A stretch of 64,000 nucleotides of DNA from Herbidospora cretacea (GCF_001570605.1 NZ_BBXG01000001.1:615646-679645); one strand, 5' to 3'; counted from the stretch's first letter, positions 42,768 to 52,500 are shown. The notes: a model not told the origin generated them from the sequence alone. Translations and numbers: made by a program.

Positions 42768-43406
42768 ATGAACGTCGTCAAGCGGCCGGACAAACGGGCC
42801 GAGCGGTCACGCCGCACCCGCGAGAAGATCGTCGAGGCGGCGCGGGAGCTGTTCCTCGCGCAGGGCTACGGCGCGACGAGCCTGCAGGAGGTCGCCGACC
42901 GGGCGGGCGTGGCCGTGCAGACCGTCTATTTCGTCTTCGGCAACAAGCGCACGCTGTTCAAGGACGTCGTCGACACGTCCATCGCGGGCGACACCGAGCC
43001 GGTGGCGACCATGGATCGCGAGTGGTTCCAGGCCGCGTGCGCCGCCCCCAGCGCGGCCGAGCAGTTGCGCGCGCACGTGCGCGGCACCCGCGAGATCCTG
43101 GGCCGGGTGGCCCCGATCATGCCGCTGATCGCGGCCGCCGCGGCCACCGACCCGCAGATCGCCGCGCAGTGGCCGGAGGGTCCCGACCCGCGTTACACCG
43201 TGCAGCACGCGGCGGCCCAGGCGCTGGCCGGCAAGCCCGACGTCCGGACCGGCGTCTCCGTCGTGACGGCGGCCGATCTGCTGTTCGGCCTGCTCAGCCC
43301 GCAGCTGTACCTGCTCTTCGTCCAGGACCGAGGCTGGTCACCGGAGAGCTGGGAGGAGTGGGCCCTCGCCACCTTGACCGCCCAGCTCTGCGCCGCACCG
43401 CGATAG
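42768..43406 (+). CDS. TetR family regulator
   Basis: 212 aa. HTH at about 15-62 (AARELFLAQGYGATSLQEVADRAGVAVQTVYFVF region, here described by its ends). C-terminal ligand domain unassigned. ATG 42768 lies 16 bp from the palindrome; it probably represses the divergent methyltransferase operon and itself. Confidence 0.9.
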   Translation: MNVVKRPDKRAERSRRTREKIVEAARELFLAQGYGATSLQEVADRAGVAVQTVYFVFGNKRTLFKDVVDTSIAGDTEPVATMDREWFQAACAAPSAAEQLRAHVRGTREILGRVAPIMPLIAAAAATDPQIAAQWPEGPDPRYTVQHAAAQALAGKPDVRTGVSVVTAADLLFGLLSPQLYLLFVQDRGWSPESWEEWALATLTAQLCAAPR

Positions 43407-43417
43407 ACGTCAGGCGT

Positions 43418-43426
43418 AATCTAAAC
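43418..43426. promoter_or_regulatory. AATCTAAAC half-site upstream of TetR
   Basis: Same 9-mer as each arm of the inverted repeat at 45013-45038, 39 bp before the TetR start. Suggests the TetR binds both places. Confidence 0.45.
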
Positions 43427-43465
43427 TCGGGATGGTCGGTGTGAAGCCATGACGGAGGGTGATGG

Positions 43466-44038
43466 ATGAGTCGCGTCTCGCAAGCGGAAGCGAAGGTCAA
43501 CCGAGAGCGAGTGGTGGCCGCGGCCTCTCGGCTGTTCCGTGAGAACGGTGTGGCCAAGGTCGGCGTGGCGGAGGTGATGAAGTCGATCGGACTGACGCAA
43601 GGCGGCTTCTACAAGCAGTTCGCCTCCAAAGACGCTCTCGTCGACGAGGCCGCCGCCAAGGCCTTCGCGGACAACCTGCACGACCTCGTGGCCCTGGACG
43701 ACGAGGCCGGGGAGCATCAGGCGGCGTGGCAGTCGCTGCTGGAGTCCTACTTCTCCGTCGAACATCGCGACAACCCCGGCACCGGTTGCCCGGCCGCCGG
43801 TTTCGCGGGCGACATCGCGCGTGAGCCCGAGCATCGGGAGACCTATGCCACGGGGGTCCAGGAACTCGCGGCGTGGATCGCACCTGGTGACGCCGGTTTG
43901 GCTGCTTATGCCACGCTCGTCGGCGGCATACTTCTGGCCCGTGCCACCGCAGGGACGCCGTTGTCGGAGCAGATCCTGCAGGCGGCGTATGGGGCAGCGG
44001 TGAGGGCTGTCGACAGCGGTCAACCGGAAGACGAGTAG
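43466..44038 (+). CDS. TetR family regulator (YcdC/AcuR-like)
   Basis: 190 aa. HTH at about 12-60 (SRLFRENGVAKVGVAEVMKS; LTQGGFYKQFASKDALV) and a C-terminal domain with GCPAAGFAGDIARE, the TetR_C_33-like signature of electrophile and quinone responsive repressors; Cys110 in that segment could be redox-active. Its probable target, from the shared AATCTAAAC motif, is the DUF1330 gene at 44613. Confidence 0.88.
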   Translation: MSRVSQAEAKVNRERVVAAASRLFRENGVAKVGVAEVMKSIGLTQGGFYKQFASKDALVDEAAAKAFADNLHDLVALDDEAGEHQAAWQSLLESYFSVEHRDNPGTGCPAAGFAGDIAREPEHRETYATGVQELAAWIAPGDAGLAAYATLVGGILLARATAGTPLSEQILQAAYGAAVRAVDSGQPEDE

Positions 44039-44086
44039 GCAACGTCGGTGTCTATGAGCGGAAAGGTTTACTCGGTTCGGGCCTGA

Positions 44087-44206
44087 TCGTCACGAGCTGA
44101 CGAGCCCACCGGTGAACTCGCCTCAGCCATAGCCGAGCAGGTCTTCGACGCATTCCGCGCCGCCAACGAAAAGCTCGGCACAGCCATCGTGTTCGCCACT
44201 CACGAC
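44087..44206 (+). pseudogene. ABC transporter ATPase fragment (MacB/LolD type)
   Basis: Open stretch with no start that encodes a Walker B segment DEPTGEL followed by AEQVFDAFRAANEKLGTAIV and an H-loop ATHD. The Walker A and signature parts are missing and the usual catalytic-region SLD/ELD Asp has become Ala. The rest of 44039-44522 shows no gene; it looks like decayed DNA. Confidence 0.6.
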
Positions 44207-44522
44207 AGCACCCTTTGCGCGTCACCCTTTGCGCGGTCGTCCGCCACGAACGCCGCACCCATGCCAGTGAGCACGCCTCCGTCGACCGTGTCGATCGCCT
44301 CCGGCTTCCCTGGGAGCTTTCAGCTACGCCCTCGCTATCCGCAACGGCGTCCGGCATGAACCCGATCCCATATCCGCCCTGAAAGCTCTGGCAGCGTTCG
44401 TCCTTGGCGATGTGATGCGCCGTTCGGGTTCCCCGCATTGGACGGAGTGCAGCCGTCAGGCTGTGCCCGGCAGGACGAGTATGTGTTCCCGAGACCGATG
44501 ACGTGAAGCCAAGTCCCTCACG

Positions 44523-44560
44523 CGCAACGGCCCTGACCGCAGGAGGGCAGGGCCGTTGCG
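44523..44560. terminator. 13-bp stem-loop, probable bidirectional terminator
   Basis: CGCAACGGCCCTG / CAGGGCCGTTGCG, perfect, with a 12-nt loop. It stands 53 bp downstream of the DUF1330 gene (minus strand) and after the decayed region on the plus strand. Confidence 0.7.
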
Positions 44561-44612
44561 TCTCCAGTCCCCCGGCCATTCAGCTGGCCAATTCGGGTGG
44601 GGGATGACGACG

Positions 44613-44975
44613 TCACTCGGAGGCGGTGGCCGCCGCGACCGCGGCACGTACTTCCTGGGCGAACCCCTTCACGGTGTAGCCCGAGGGCAGGCTGTCGATC
44701 AGGACGATGTCCGAGATCGCGTTGCGCACGCGCAGCGGCAGGATCGCCTGGTACTCGGGCGAGCGGTACCAGGCCTCGGCGGCGGCCCGGTCGGGGAACT
44801 CCATCAGCACGACCAGACCCGGCCACGCACCCTCGACCGTGTCGGCTGCTCCGTTGGCCAGCCACTTCCCGCCGAACGGCTGGACGGTCGCCTCGACCTG
44901 CTCCAGATAAGACAGTCCCTGCTCGTTCGGGACGTCGCCGGGGATGCGGAGATGGTTGATCAGGTAGGTGCTCAT
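44613..44975 (-). CDS. DUF1330 family protein
   Basis: 120 aa ferredoxin-like alpha/beta-barrel protein: MSTYLINHLRIPG, FGGKWLANG, PGLVVLMEFPDRAAAEAWYRSPEYQ, the DUF1330 pattern. Related dimeric barrels include monooxygenases and decarboxylases, but no function is proven. Start ATG 44975 with GGAACCTC-type weak ribosome site. A perfect inverted repeat 38 bp upstream probably binds the nearby TetR. Confidence 0.9.
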   Translation of the reverse strand: MSTYLINHLRIPGDVPNEQGLSYLEQVEATVQPFGGKWLANGAADTVEGAWPGLVVLMEFPDRAAAEAWYRSPEYQAILPLRVRNAISDIVLIDSLPSGYTVKGFAQEVRAAVAAATASE

Positions 44976-45012
44976 CGGAGGTTCCTTTCGAGGCGGCTGA
45001 GCAGGGGTAGAC

Positions 45013-45038
45013 GTTTAGATTACGAGTGCAATCTAAAC
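45013..45038. promoter_or_regulatory. GTTTAGATT-N8-AATCTAAAC operator
   Basis: Perfect 9-bp inverted repeat in the promoter of the DUF1330 gene, with one arm repeated before the TetR gene at 43418. A short hairpin TGCCTC-ATC-GAGGCA follows at about 45095. Confidence 0.65.
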
Positions 45039-45224
45039 CAGATGGCGGCGATTCGCACAACTCAACTGTCAGCCGTGATCCAAATAAGGGTGGGTGCCTC
45101 ATCGAGGCATTCGTCGACACTGCGCGGGTTGTGTGGACCTCGCGGCCGTCACCGAATGCGGTCGGGCGGACAGTCCGACCAAGTCGCGCCGCCCGCAGCC
45201 GAGGAGGGGGATGATCTCCTGGGT

Positions 45225-45239
45225 CTCATAGATTATGAG
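45225..45239. promoter_or_regulatory. CTCATA-GAT-TATGAG inverted repeat
   Basis: Perfect 6-bp arms about 95 bp before the alpha/beta hydrolase start in an AT-rich patch; candidate operator. Nothing else is recognised in 45040-45331. Confidence 0.45.
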
Positions 45240-45331
45240 TGACATCTATCACGTAGACGCCGTGAGGCGGCGGTCTGCATGATGGGCCCGCACATCAGGC
45301 CCGACGCACCACCTGCCCCCAAGAGGTTCGC

Positions 45332-46027
45332 ATGACCCTGCCGTCGCTGTTGCTGGTCCCCGGAGCGTGGCACAGGCCCGAGCACCTGCAACTCCTCATC
45401 GACGACCTGCCCGGCATCGATGTCCATACCGTGGCCCTCACCTCGTGTGGCGACGATCCCCAGGCGCTGGGCGACATGTACTCCGACGCGGCCGCCATCA
45501 GGGCCGCCGTCGAGGCGATCGGCGGGCCCGTGGTCGTCGTCGCCCACTCCTACGGCGGCGTCCCCGCCACACAGGCGCTCACTGACGCGCCCAACGTCAA
45601 GAGCATCGTCTACCTCGCCGCGTTCCAGCTCGGCGCGGGGGAGTCCCTGCTGTCGAGCGCGGGCGGCGACCCGCCCCTGTGGTGGGAGTTCCACCGGCAG
45701 GAGGGCGCCGGCGACTACCTGACCGTCGCGAACCCGGTCGAGGTGTTCTACGGCGACGTGGACAGGGACGTCGCCGAGAAGGCGGCGGCAGCCCTGGGTT
45801 ACCAGTCCTACGCCGCCACCACCCAGGAGCTGACCGCGGTCGCCTGGCAGACGATTCCGAGCACGTACATCATCTGCGAAGCCGACGGCGCCATCCCGCC
45901 CTTCGTCCAGGAACTCTTCGCGAAGCGCGCCGACAGGACGCTGCGGCTGAACAGCTCCCACTCGCCCTTCCTGTCGCAGCCCTCCGCACTCGCCCAGCTC
46001 ATCAGGCAGGAACTCACCCTGCCCTGA
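45332..46027 (+). CDS. Alpha/beta hydrolase, esterase (salicylate-esterase-like)
   Basis: 231 aa. LLLVPGAWHRPEHLQLLIDD at the oxyanion, nucleophile Ser in VVAHSYGGVP, catalytic Asp in CEADGAIPP and His in NSSHSPFLSQP. Similar to plant-type methyl-salicylate esterases and their actinomycete relatives. Substrate unknown. Confidence 0.88.
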   Translation: MTLPSLLLVPGAWHRPEHLQLLIDDLPGIDVHTVALTSCGDDPQALGDMYSDAAAIRAAVEAIGGPVVVVAHSYGGVPATQALTDAPNVKSIVYLAAFQLGAGESLLSSAGGDPPLWWEFHRQEGAGDYLTVANPVEVFYGDVDRDVAEKAAAALGYQSYAATTQELTAVAWQTIPSTYIICEADGAIPPFVQELFAKRADRTLRLNSSHSPFLSQPSALAQLIRQELTLP

Positions 46028-46106
46028 GGCAGTCCAGCCGGAGCGTGATCCCGGCGCCCCTACCGCCCGCCAGCCGCGTCCACGGCGATCGGGGAGATGC
46101 GATCTC

Positions 46107-46943
46107 GTGACCTGGTTCATCACCGACAAGCCCGAAGTGTTCCGCTCCGAGGCGGGACCTTTTCTCGCCGCACGTCCCGACCTGCACACCATGCTGCTGT
46201 CCGGACTCGACACGATCGAGCATCCGCGGTCCGCGGGTGAACCTCCGCCCAAGATGCTGGGCTGGTGGCGGGAACCGGATGCGACAGCGACGACGGCCGC
46301 GTTCGTGTGGATGCCACCGCACCTGCTGACCGCCAGCCGCCTTTCCCCTGCCGCGGCATCGCACCTGGCCGGACTCCTGGCCGCCCAAACCCGGCCGTTC
46401 ACCCAGCTCCTGGCCGACGACTCATCGGCCCGTGCCTTCTCCCGAGCGTGGCGGACGACCACCGGCGCCGCGCCGAAGAACGGACCGCGCCTGCGCCTCC
46501 ATCGTCTTGGCCGGCTCGTGTCCCCTGACGTCGCTGGGGCGCCGCGGACGGCGACCGATGATGACCGGGCTCTTCTCCACGGCTGGTGCACCCGTTTCGT
46601 CGCGGAAGCCGGCTCGCTCGGAGCGGATCTCGACGCTTTCATCGACGAGCGGATGAGCCGGGGCGGCTGGCGGTTGTGGACGGTCGAGGACGAACCCGTG
46701 GCCATGGCCGCCATGACGTCCGTGGTGGTGGGCGTGGCTCGCCTCACCCCCGTCTACACGCTCCCCGAACACCGTGGCCGGGGCTACGGCTCCGCCGTCA
46801 CCGCGGCCGTGTCCCGAGCAGCCCGCGAAGCCGGTGCGGAACACGTACTCCTGTTCACCGACCTCGCCAACCCGACGAGCAACGGCGTCTACCGGCGCAT
46901 CGGATACCGCCCCGTCGCGGACTACCGAATCGTGGTGCCCTGA
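46107..46943 (+). CDS. GNAT family N-acetyltransferase
   Basis: 278 aa with an N-terminal extra domain and a C-terminal GNAT fold (about 150-278): acetyl-CoA loop LPEHRGRGYGSAVTAAV and TDLANPTSNGVYRRIGYRPV. Matches the two-domain GNATs common in actinomycetes. GTG start; substrate unknown. Confidence 0.88.
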   Translation: MTWFITDKPEVFRSEAGPFLAARPDLHTMLLSGLDTIEHPRSAGEPPPKMLGWWREPDATATTAAFVWMPPHLLTASRLSPAAASHLAGLLAAQTRPFTQLLADDSSARAFSRAWRTTTGAAPKNGPRLRLHRLGRLVSPDVAGAPRTATDDDRALLHGWCTRFVAEAGSLGADLDAFIDERMSRGGWRLWTVEDEPVAMAAMTSVVVGVARLTPVYTLPEHRGRGYGSAVTAAVSRAAREAGAEHVLLFTDLANPTSNGVYRRIGYRPVADYRIVVP

Positions 46944-46956
46944 CACCGCAAGTTCA

Positions 46957-46972
46957 GTGAGCCGTAGCTCAC
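46957..46972 (+). terminator. Short stem-loop after the GNAT gene
   Basis: GTGAGC-CGTA-GCTCAC, perfect 6-bp stem 14 bp after the stop codon; plausible terminator. Confidence 0.45.
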
Positions 46973-47376
46973 GCACCCGCGCGGATCCGTCCCGCCCATC
47001 CTGGAAAGCGGGAGCAGATCTCGGCGCGGCCCGGTCTGCGACAGCTTTCAGGGAAGTGGGCTCAGAACCGGCGTTCGAAGAAGGCCCCCTTGAGACGACT
47101 CTCAGCTTGATCACCGCGCGGCCGCCCTGCACGCGTCGCGGAGCAGGTCCCGGCGGACTTGCCCGGCCGGACAGCTCTTCGTGCAGCCCGAATCCGGCCC
47201 GGTGAGAAACGGCCAGCCGTGGTCGACAGGGCCGCCCCAAGTGGGGGAGCCCGGCCCTTGCCCGGCACGACACCGCTGCATGGAGGACGACGGGCGCGCC
47301 TGCATCACGGGGCGGTGGGCATCGATGGTTCGAGACCATGCTCGGCGGCAATCCCCGGTGACACTTCGGCCTCTAA
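46973..47376. other. Intergenic region without recognisable gene
   Basis: About 400 bp. Frames are open on both strands but have no homology I recognise, no ribosome site and no conserved motif. A T-arm-like hairpin (ATGG TTCGAGA CCAT, near 47327) occurs without the rest of a tRNA. Ends at the TACTTTGTAAAG repeat. Confidence 0.5.
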
Positions 47377-47393
47377 CTTACTTTGTAAAGCCG
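47377..47393 (+). repeat. CTTACTTTGTAAAGCCG direct repeat, right copy
   Basis: Identical over 17 bp to 40541-40557 and in the same orientation. Followed by an unusually A-rich stretch (GAGAAAAAAAA). Confidence 0.7.
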
Positions 47394-47475
47394 TTGAGTT
47401 AAGAGAAAAAAAACTTCAGGCATTTTCAACCCCGCAACGACGAGGAAGCCGATTTTGTCGGTGGCGGGGTGCACC

Positions 47476-47958
47476 ATGGCGGGCATGGCCACGTGGCAGG
47501 AGATCGAGAACGACGCCCCCGAGTTCGCAGCGCGCTTCCTGCGGCTGTTCGAGGCGGGCAAGCACAAGACGATGGCGACGCTGCGCCGGGACGGCTCGCC
47601 GCGGATCAGCGGCACGGAGACCCAGTTCAAGCAGGGGGAGCTGTGGCTGGGGTCGATGGCCAAGGCGGTGAAGGCGGCCGATCTGCTGCGTGATGGCCGG
47701 GTGGCGGTGCATGGGCCGACGACCGATCCGGGGGTGGAGGGGTCGGGCACGTGGCCGGGTGAGGCGAAGCTGTGGGGGCGTGCGGTGGAGGTGACCGACG
47801 CCGAGGTGGTGAAGGCCGTGGTGGGCGGGGAGGCGGGGGAGTCTCATCTGTTCCGGGTGGACATCGAGGGTGCGGTGATCACGCGGGTGGAGGAGGCGAT
47901 GCTGGTGATCGAGAGCTGGGCTCCGGGCCGTGGGGTGAGTGTGGTCCGGCGCCGTTAG
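47476..47958 (+). CDS. Pyridoxamine 5'-phosphate oxidase-family flavin/F420-binding protein
   Basis: 160 aa split beta-barrel: HKTMATLRRDGSPRISGTE and the DGRVAVHGPT strand are typical of actinomycete flavin/F420-dependent reductases and of haem-degrading relatives. No enzyme activity can be assigned. Start uncertain: ATGs at 47455, 47476 and 47485 are all in frame; I favour 47476 behind GGGGTG. Confidence 0.82.
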   Translation: MAGMATWQEIENDAPEFAARFLRLFEAGKHKTMATLRRDGSPRISGTETQFKQGELWLGSMAKAVKAADLLRDGRVAVHGPTTDPGVEGSGTWPGEAKLWGRAVEVTDAEVVKAVVGGEAGESHLFRVDIEGAVITRVEEAMLVIESWAPGRGVSVVRRR

Positions 47959-47961
47959 GGC

Positions 47962-48006
47962 CCCATCGGCCGCCCGCTCTTCCCCCTCCGGCGGGCGGCC
48001 GATGGG
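47962..48006 (+). terminator. Strong stem-loop terminator
   Basis: CCCATCGGCCGCCCGC / GCGGGCGGCCGATGGG, perfect 16-bp stem with a 13-nt pyrimidine-rich loop, 3 bp after the stop. It is followed by GCTTCCGTCACGGC, a variant of the CCGTTACGG element. Confidence 0.8.
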
Positions 48007-48120
48007 TACGGGTGTTTTCTGCTTCCGTCACGGCTTTTGCGTGGCCGGCCCCGCCCGCCGTCTCCGGTGCGGCTCGTCGTGGGCGCCGGCCGGTCGCGTC
48101 CGCATCACACGGGACGGATG

Positions 48121-48894
48121 TCAGGTGATGGAGAAGCCGCCGTCGACGCAGATCATCTGGCCGGTGACGTAGGTGGCGGCGTTGGAGGCGAGCCAGACGG
48201 CGGCGCCGGCGAAGTCTTCGGGGTGGCCGTTGCGGCCGATGGCGGTGCGGGCGGCGAGGGCTTCGACGCGGCCGGGGATCGATTGGGCGATCTGGGTGAG
48301 GGGGGTCAGGACGAAGCCGGGGATGATCGTGTTGGCGGTGACGCCGCTGCGGCTCCAGGCTTCGGCCTGTGAGCGGGACAGGCCGGCGATGGCGGCTTTG
48401 CTGACGCCGTAGGCGCCGCTGTTGCCGAAGGCGCGGTGGCTCTGCTGGGAGCCGATGTTGATGATGCGTCCCCAGCCGCGGCGGGCCATGCGGGGGCCGT
48501 GGTGCTGGCCGAGGCGGTAGGGGGCGGTGAGGTTGACGGCGATGGTCTGGTCGTAGTCGTCGGCGCTGAGGTCGCCCATGGGGTGGCGGATGTTGTTGGC
48601 GGCGCTGGTGACGAGGATGTCGACGTCGGGGACGGTGTCGATGAGGCGGGTGACGTCGTCGGGGTCGGCCATGTCGGCGCTGATGGCGGTGGCGGTGACG
48701 CCGTGGCCGCGCAGGCGGGTGAGGGCTTGGTCGAGGTCGTATTGGCGGCGGGCGGCGATGGTGATGTGGGCGCCGGCGCGGCCGAGGGCCTGGGCGATGG
48801 CGTGGCCGATGCCGCTGCTTCCGCCGGTGATGAGGGCGGTGCGGCCGTGGAGGCCGAACAGGTCAGTGAGGTAGGGGGCGGCCGCATCGTTCAT
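48121..48894 (-). CDS. Short-chain dehydrogenase/reductase (classical SDR)
   Basis: 257 aa NAD(P)-dependent oxidoreductase. Cofactor motif TALITGGSSGIGHAI, the Asn region TSAANNIRHPMG, catalytic Ser in INIGSQQSHRA and YGVSK, and IIPGFVLTPLT. Resembles gluconate 5-dehydrogenase-type SDRs. The start is ATG 48894, although an upstream in-frame TTG is possible. It overlaps the MarR gene by 32 bp. Confidence 0.92.
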   Translation of the reverse strand: MNDAAAPYLTDLFGLHGRTALITGGSSGIGHAIAQALGRAGAHITIAARRQYDLDQALTRLRGHGVTATAISADMADPDDVTRLIDTVPDVDILVTSAANNIRHPMGDLSADDYDQTIAVNLTAPYRLGQHHGPRMARRGWGRIINIGSQQSHRAFGNSGAYGVSKAAIAGLSRSQAEAWSRSGVTANTIIPGFVLTPLTQIAQSIPGRVEALAARTAIGRNGHPEDFAGAAVWLASNAATYVTGQMICVDGGFSIT

Positions 48895-49405
48895 GGCCAG
48901 CAATCCTATCGTCGGATGATCCGATTTCCTCTGCGATTTCTTCGGTGATGATGTCGCTGATGCGGGTCATGACGCGCTGGAGGTCGCGCAGGGTGTCGGT
49001 GTCCAGGCGGGTGAGGAGGTGGCGCCAGTTGGCGGTGCCGGCGTCGAGCATCTCGTCGGTGAGGGTGCGGCCCTGGGTGGTGAGGGTGAGGCGGCGGACG
49101 CGGCGGTCGGCGGGGTCTTCGCGGCGGGTGAGCAGGCCGTGGGCGACGAGGCGGTCGACGATGCCGGTGAGGGTGCCCAGGCCGATGCCGAGTTCGCGGG
49201 CGAGTTCCTGGCCGGAGGCCGATTCGTGGAAGGACAGGGCGACGATGACCTTGAGCTGCTGCATGGTGAGGGTGGTGGCGAGCAGGGGGAGGGTGCGGTC
49301 GCGGGCGAACAGGCGGCCGAGGCCGCGCTGGGTGTCGGCGATCCAGTCGATGAGCTGGTCGCGTTCGTCAGGGCGGTTCGGGCCGTCTTCCACCGGGGTG
49401 TTCAC
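48863..49405 (-). CDS. MarR family transcriptional regulator
   Basis: 180 aa. Winged helix QQLKVIVALSFHESASGQEL, LGIGLGTLTGIVDRL, LLTRREDPADRRVRRLTLT. I chose GTG 49405; an upstream GTG at 49441 would add 12 residues. It is divergent from the AcrB-type pump and upstream of an overlapping SDR gene; it probably represses both. The 174-bp gap before the pump has an AT-rich stretch (TTAAATATTCG) likely to hold the pump promoter. Confidence 0.9.
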   Translation of the reverse strand: MNTPVEDGPNRPDERDQLIDWIADTQRGLGRLFARDRTLPLLATTLTMQQLKVIVALSFHESASGQELARELGIGLGTLTGIVDRLVAHGLLTRREDPADRRVRRLTLTTQGRTLTDEMLDAGTANWRHLLTRLDTDTLRDLQRVMTRISDIITEEIAEEIGSSDDRIAGHERCGRPLPH

Positions 49406-49579
49406 CTGTTGTATTCGCTTTGCATTCGCTGGTGGCTTCACTGGGGCGTTCGGGGCGCTGTCGCAAACCTGAGAAGGTTATCAGGAACGTCATGCCGCAT
49501 TAAATATTCGTGCGAGGCGAAGTGTTAGGGTGAGCCGCACTAATCTTCCGGCCCTCATCTGTCAAGGAGCCCTCGCGCC

Positions 49580-52500
49580 ATGACCTTCCTGGCCAGGCTG
49601 AGCCTCGCCAACCGCACTCTTGTGATCATGATTGCGGTGGTGGCCAGCGCTTTCGGCGCCTTCGCCATCCCCTCGCTGAAGCAGCAGCTGTTCCCGTCGC
49701 TGGAGTTCCCGGGGGCGTTCGTCGTGGCGCCGTATGCCGGTGCGGCGCCGGACATCGTGGAAGACCAGGTCGTCAAGCCGATCGAGAGCAGCTTCCAGGG
49801 TATCGCCGGGGTGACGCAGGTCAGCTCGACCTCCCGGGAGGGCATGGCCCAGATCCAGGTGGCGTTCGAGTTCGGCACCGACATCGACGAGGCCATCGGG
49901 CAGATGCAGCAGGCGATCTCGCGGATCCAGGCGCAGCTGCCCTCCACGGTCGACCCGCAGGTGATCGCGGGCAGCACCGACGACATCCCGGTCGTGGTGC
50001 TGGCCGCCTCCGGCGGCGACGAGGCGACGCTGCTCGACCGGCTGGAGTCGGCGGCGCTGCCGTCGCTGCAGGGGATCGAGGGGGTGCGGGAGGCGGAGGT
50101 CACCGGCGCCCGCGGCAAGCAGGTGACGATCACGCCCGACACGGCGGAGATGGCCGAGAAGGGGCTGTCGCCGGCGGCGATCCCCGAGGTGCTGCGCGCC
50201 AACGGCGTGGCGATCCCGGCGGGGTCGGTGACCGAGGACGGGGTGAACCTGACCGTCCAGATCGGTGACCGGGTGGCGACGGTGGAGGACCTGAAGAACC
50301 TCTACCTGACGCCGCCGGCCGCCCCGGCGGTCCAGCCGCAGGCGCAGCAGCCGCAGATCCCGGGCCGGCCGGTCGCGGCGGTGAAGCCGCCGGCGCCGCC
50401 CAAGCCGGTGACGCTGGGGTCGGTGGCCGACATCGAGGTCGTCGACGCCACCGCCTCGACGCTGACCCGCACCGACGGCAAACCGAGCCTGGGCGTGTCG
50501 ATCACGATGAAGCCCGACGGGAACGCGGTGGCGATCTCCCACGCGGTGCGTGACCTGATCCCGGAGCTGACGACCACGCTGGGCGCGGGCACGGCCCTGA
50601 CGGTGGTGTTCGACCAGGCGCCGTTCGTGGAGCGGTCGATCCACGACCTGACGACCGAGGGCCTGCTGGGCCTGACGTTCGCCGTGATCATCATTCTGAT
50701 CTTCCTGCTGTCGATCCGGTCGACGGTGGTGACGGCGGTGTCGATCCCGCTGTCGGTGGTGATCGCGCTGATCGCGCTGTGGGTGGGCGACTACTCGCTG
50801 AACATCCTGACGCTGGGCGCGATGACGATCGCGGTGGGCCGGGTGGTCGACGACTCGATCGTGGTCCTGGAGAACATCAAGCGCCATCTGGGCTACGGCG
50901 AGCCGAAGCGGCAGGCGATCCTGGGCGCGGTCGGCGAGGTGGCGGGCGCGGTGACGGCCTCGACGCTGACGACGGTGGCGGTGTTCGCGCCGATCGCGTT
51001 CGTGGGCGGCATGGTGGGCCAGTTGTTCTCGCCTTTCGCGGTGACGGTCACGGTGGCGCTGCTGGCCTCGCTGCTGGTGTCGCTGACGGTGATCCCGGTG
51101 CTGGCCTACTGGTTCCTGAAGGCGCCGGCGCTGTCGCCGGAGGAGGCGCGGCGGGTCCGTGAGGAGGCCGAGGCCAAGGAGCTGCGCTCGCCGTTGCAGC
51201 GCGCCTATCTGCCGGTGCTGCGGTTCGCGACGCAGCGCCGCTGGATCACCCTGGCGATCGGCCTGGTGATCTTCGCGGGGACGATGGCGCTGGCGGGGAA
51301 CCTGAAGACCAACTTCCTCGACTCGGCCGGGATGAACAGCATCAACGTCACCCAGCGGATGCCGGTGGGCACCAACCTGGAGGTGACCGACGCGGCGGCC
51401 CGCAAGGTCGAGCAGGTCATCGCCGACGAGCCGGGCGTGGCGTCCTACCAGGTGAACGTCGGCGGCGGCAACCAGTTCATGGGCGGCGCGGGCGGCAGCG
51501 CCGACCGTGCCTCGTACTCGGTGACGCTGGACGAGGACGTCGACGCGACCGCGCTGCAGGACGGCCTGCGCGCCAAGCTGGCGGCGCTCGGCGCGGGCGT
51601 GGGGGAGATCACCGTGGGCGGCGGGCAGGGCGGCGGCGGGTTGTCGTCCAACCAGCTGCAGGTGCTGCTGCAGGGCCCCGACGTCGACCAGCTGCGCGCG
51701 GCCTCGGCGACGGTCACGCAGGCGCTGGCCGACGTGCCGGGGCTGCGGGACGTGTCCTCCAACCTGGCCGACAGCGGTGAGCGGATCGAGGTCCACGTCG
51801 ACCGGCAGGAGGCCGCCGAGCGCGGCCTGACCGAGGCGGGCATCGGCCAGCAGGTGGCCACGGCCTTCCGGGGCGCGCCGGTGGGGTCGATCGACATCGA
51901 CGGCCGGGCCGCCGACATCGTGCTGCGGACCGGTGACGCGCCGGAGGACGTGGCGGCGGTCAGGGATCTGGAGCTGCCGACGGCGGCCGGCACGGTGAAG
52001 CTGTCGGAGGTGGCCGAGGTCGTCAAGGAGGCCGGCCCGACGCAGATCAGCCGCCTGGACGGGGAGCGGACGGCGACCGTCTCGGGTGACGCCGACGCCT
52101 CCAACCTGGGCGCGGTCACCACCGACGTCACCGCCAGGCTCGACACGCTGAAGCTGCCGGCGGGGGTGACGGCGACGGTGGGCGGCGCCTCGGCCGACCA
52201 GGCCGACGCGTTCGCCGACCTGGGGCTGGCGATGCTGCTGGCCATCGCGATCGTCTTCATGATCATGGTGGCGACGTTCTCCAGCTTCGTCCAGCCGCTG
52301 ATCCTGCTGGTGTCGATCCCGTTCGCCGCGACCGGCGCCGTCGGCCTGCTGCTGATCACCGACACGGCGCTGGGCGTGCCGGCGCTGATCGGCATGCTGA
52401 TGCTGATCGGCATCGTGGTGACCAACGCGATCGTGCTGATCGACCTGATCAACCAGTACCGCGAGCAGGGCATGGGCATCGTCGAGGCGGTCATGGAGGG

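Noticed and set aside
47315..47345. tRNA suggested by a T-arm-like hairpin
   Set aside because: No acceptor stem, anticodon arm or D arm can be folded around it.
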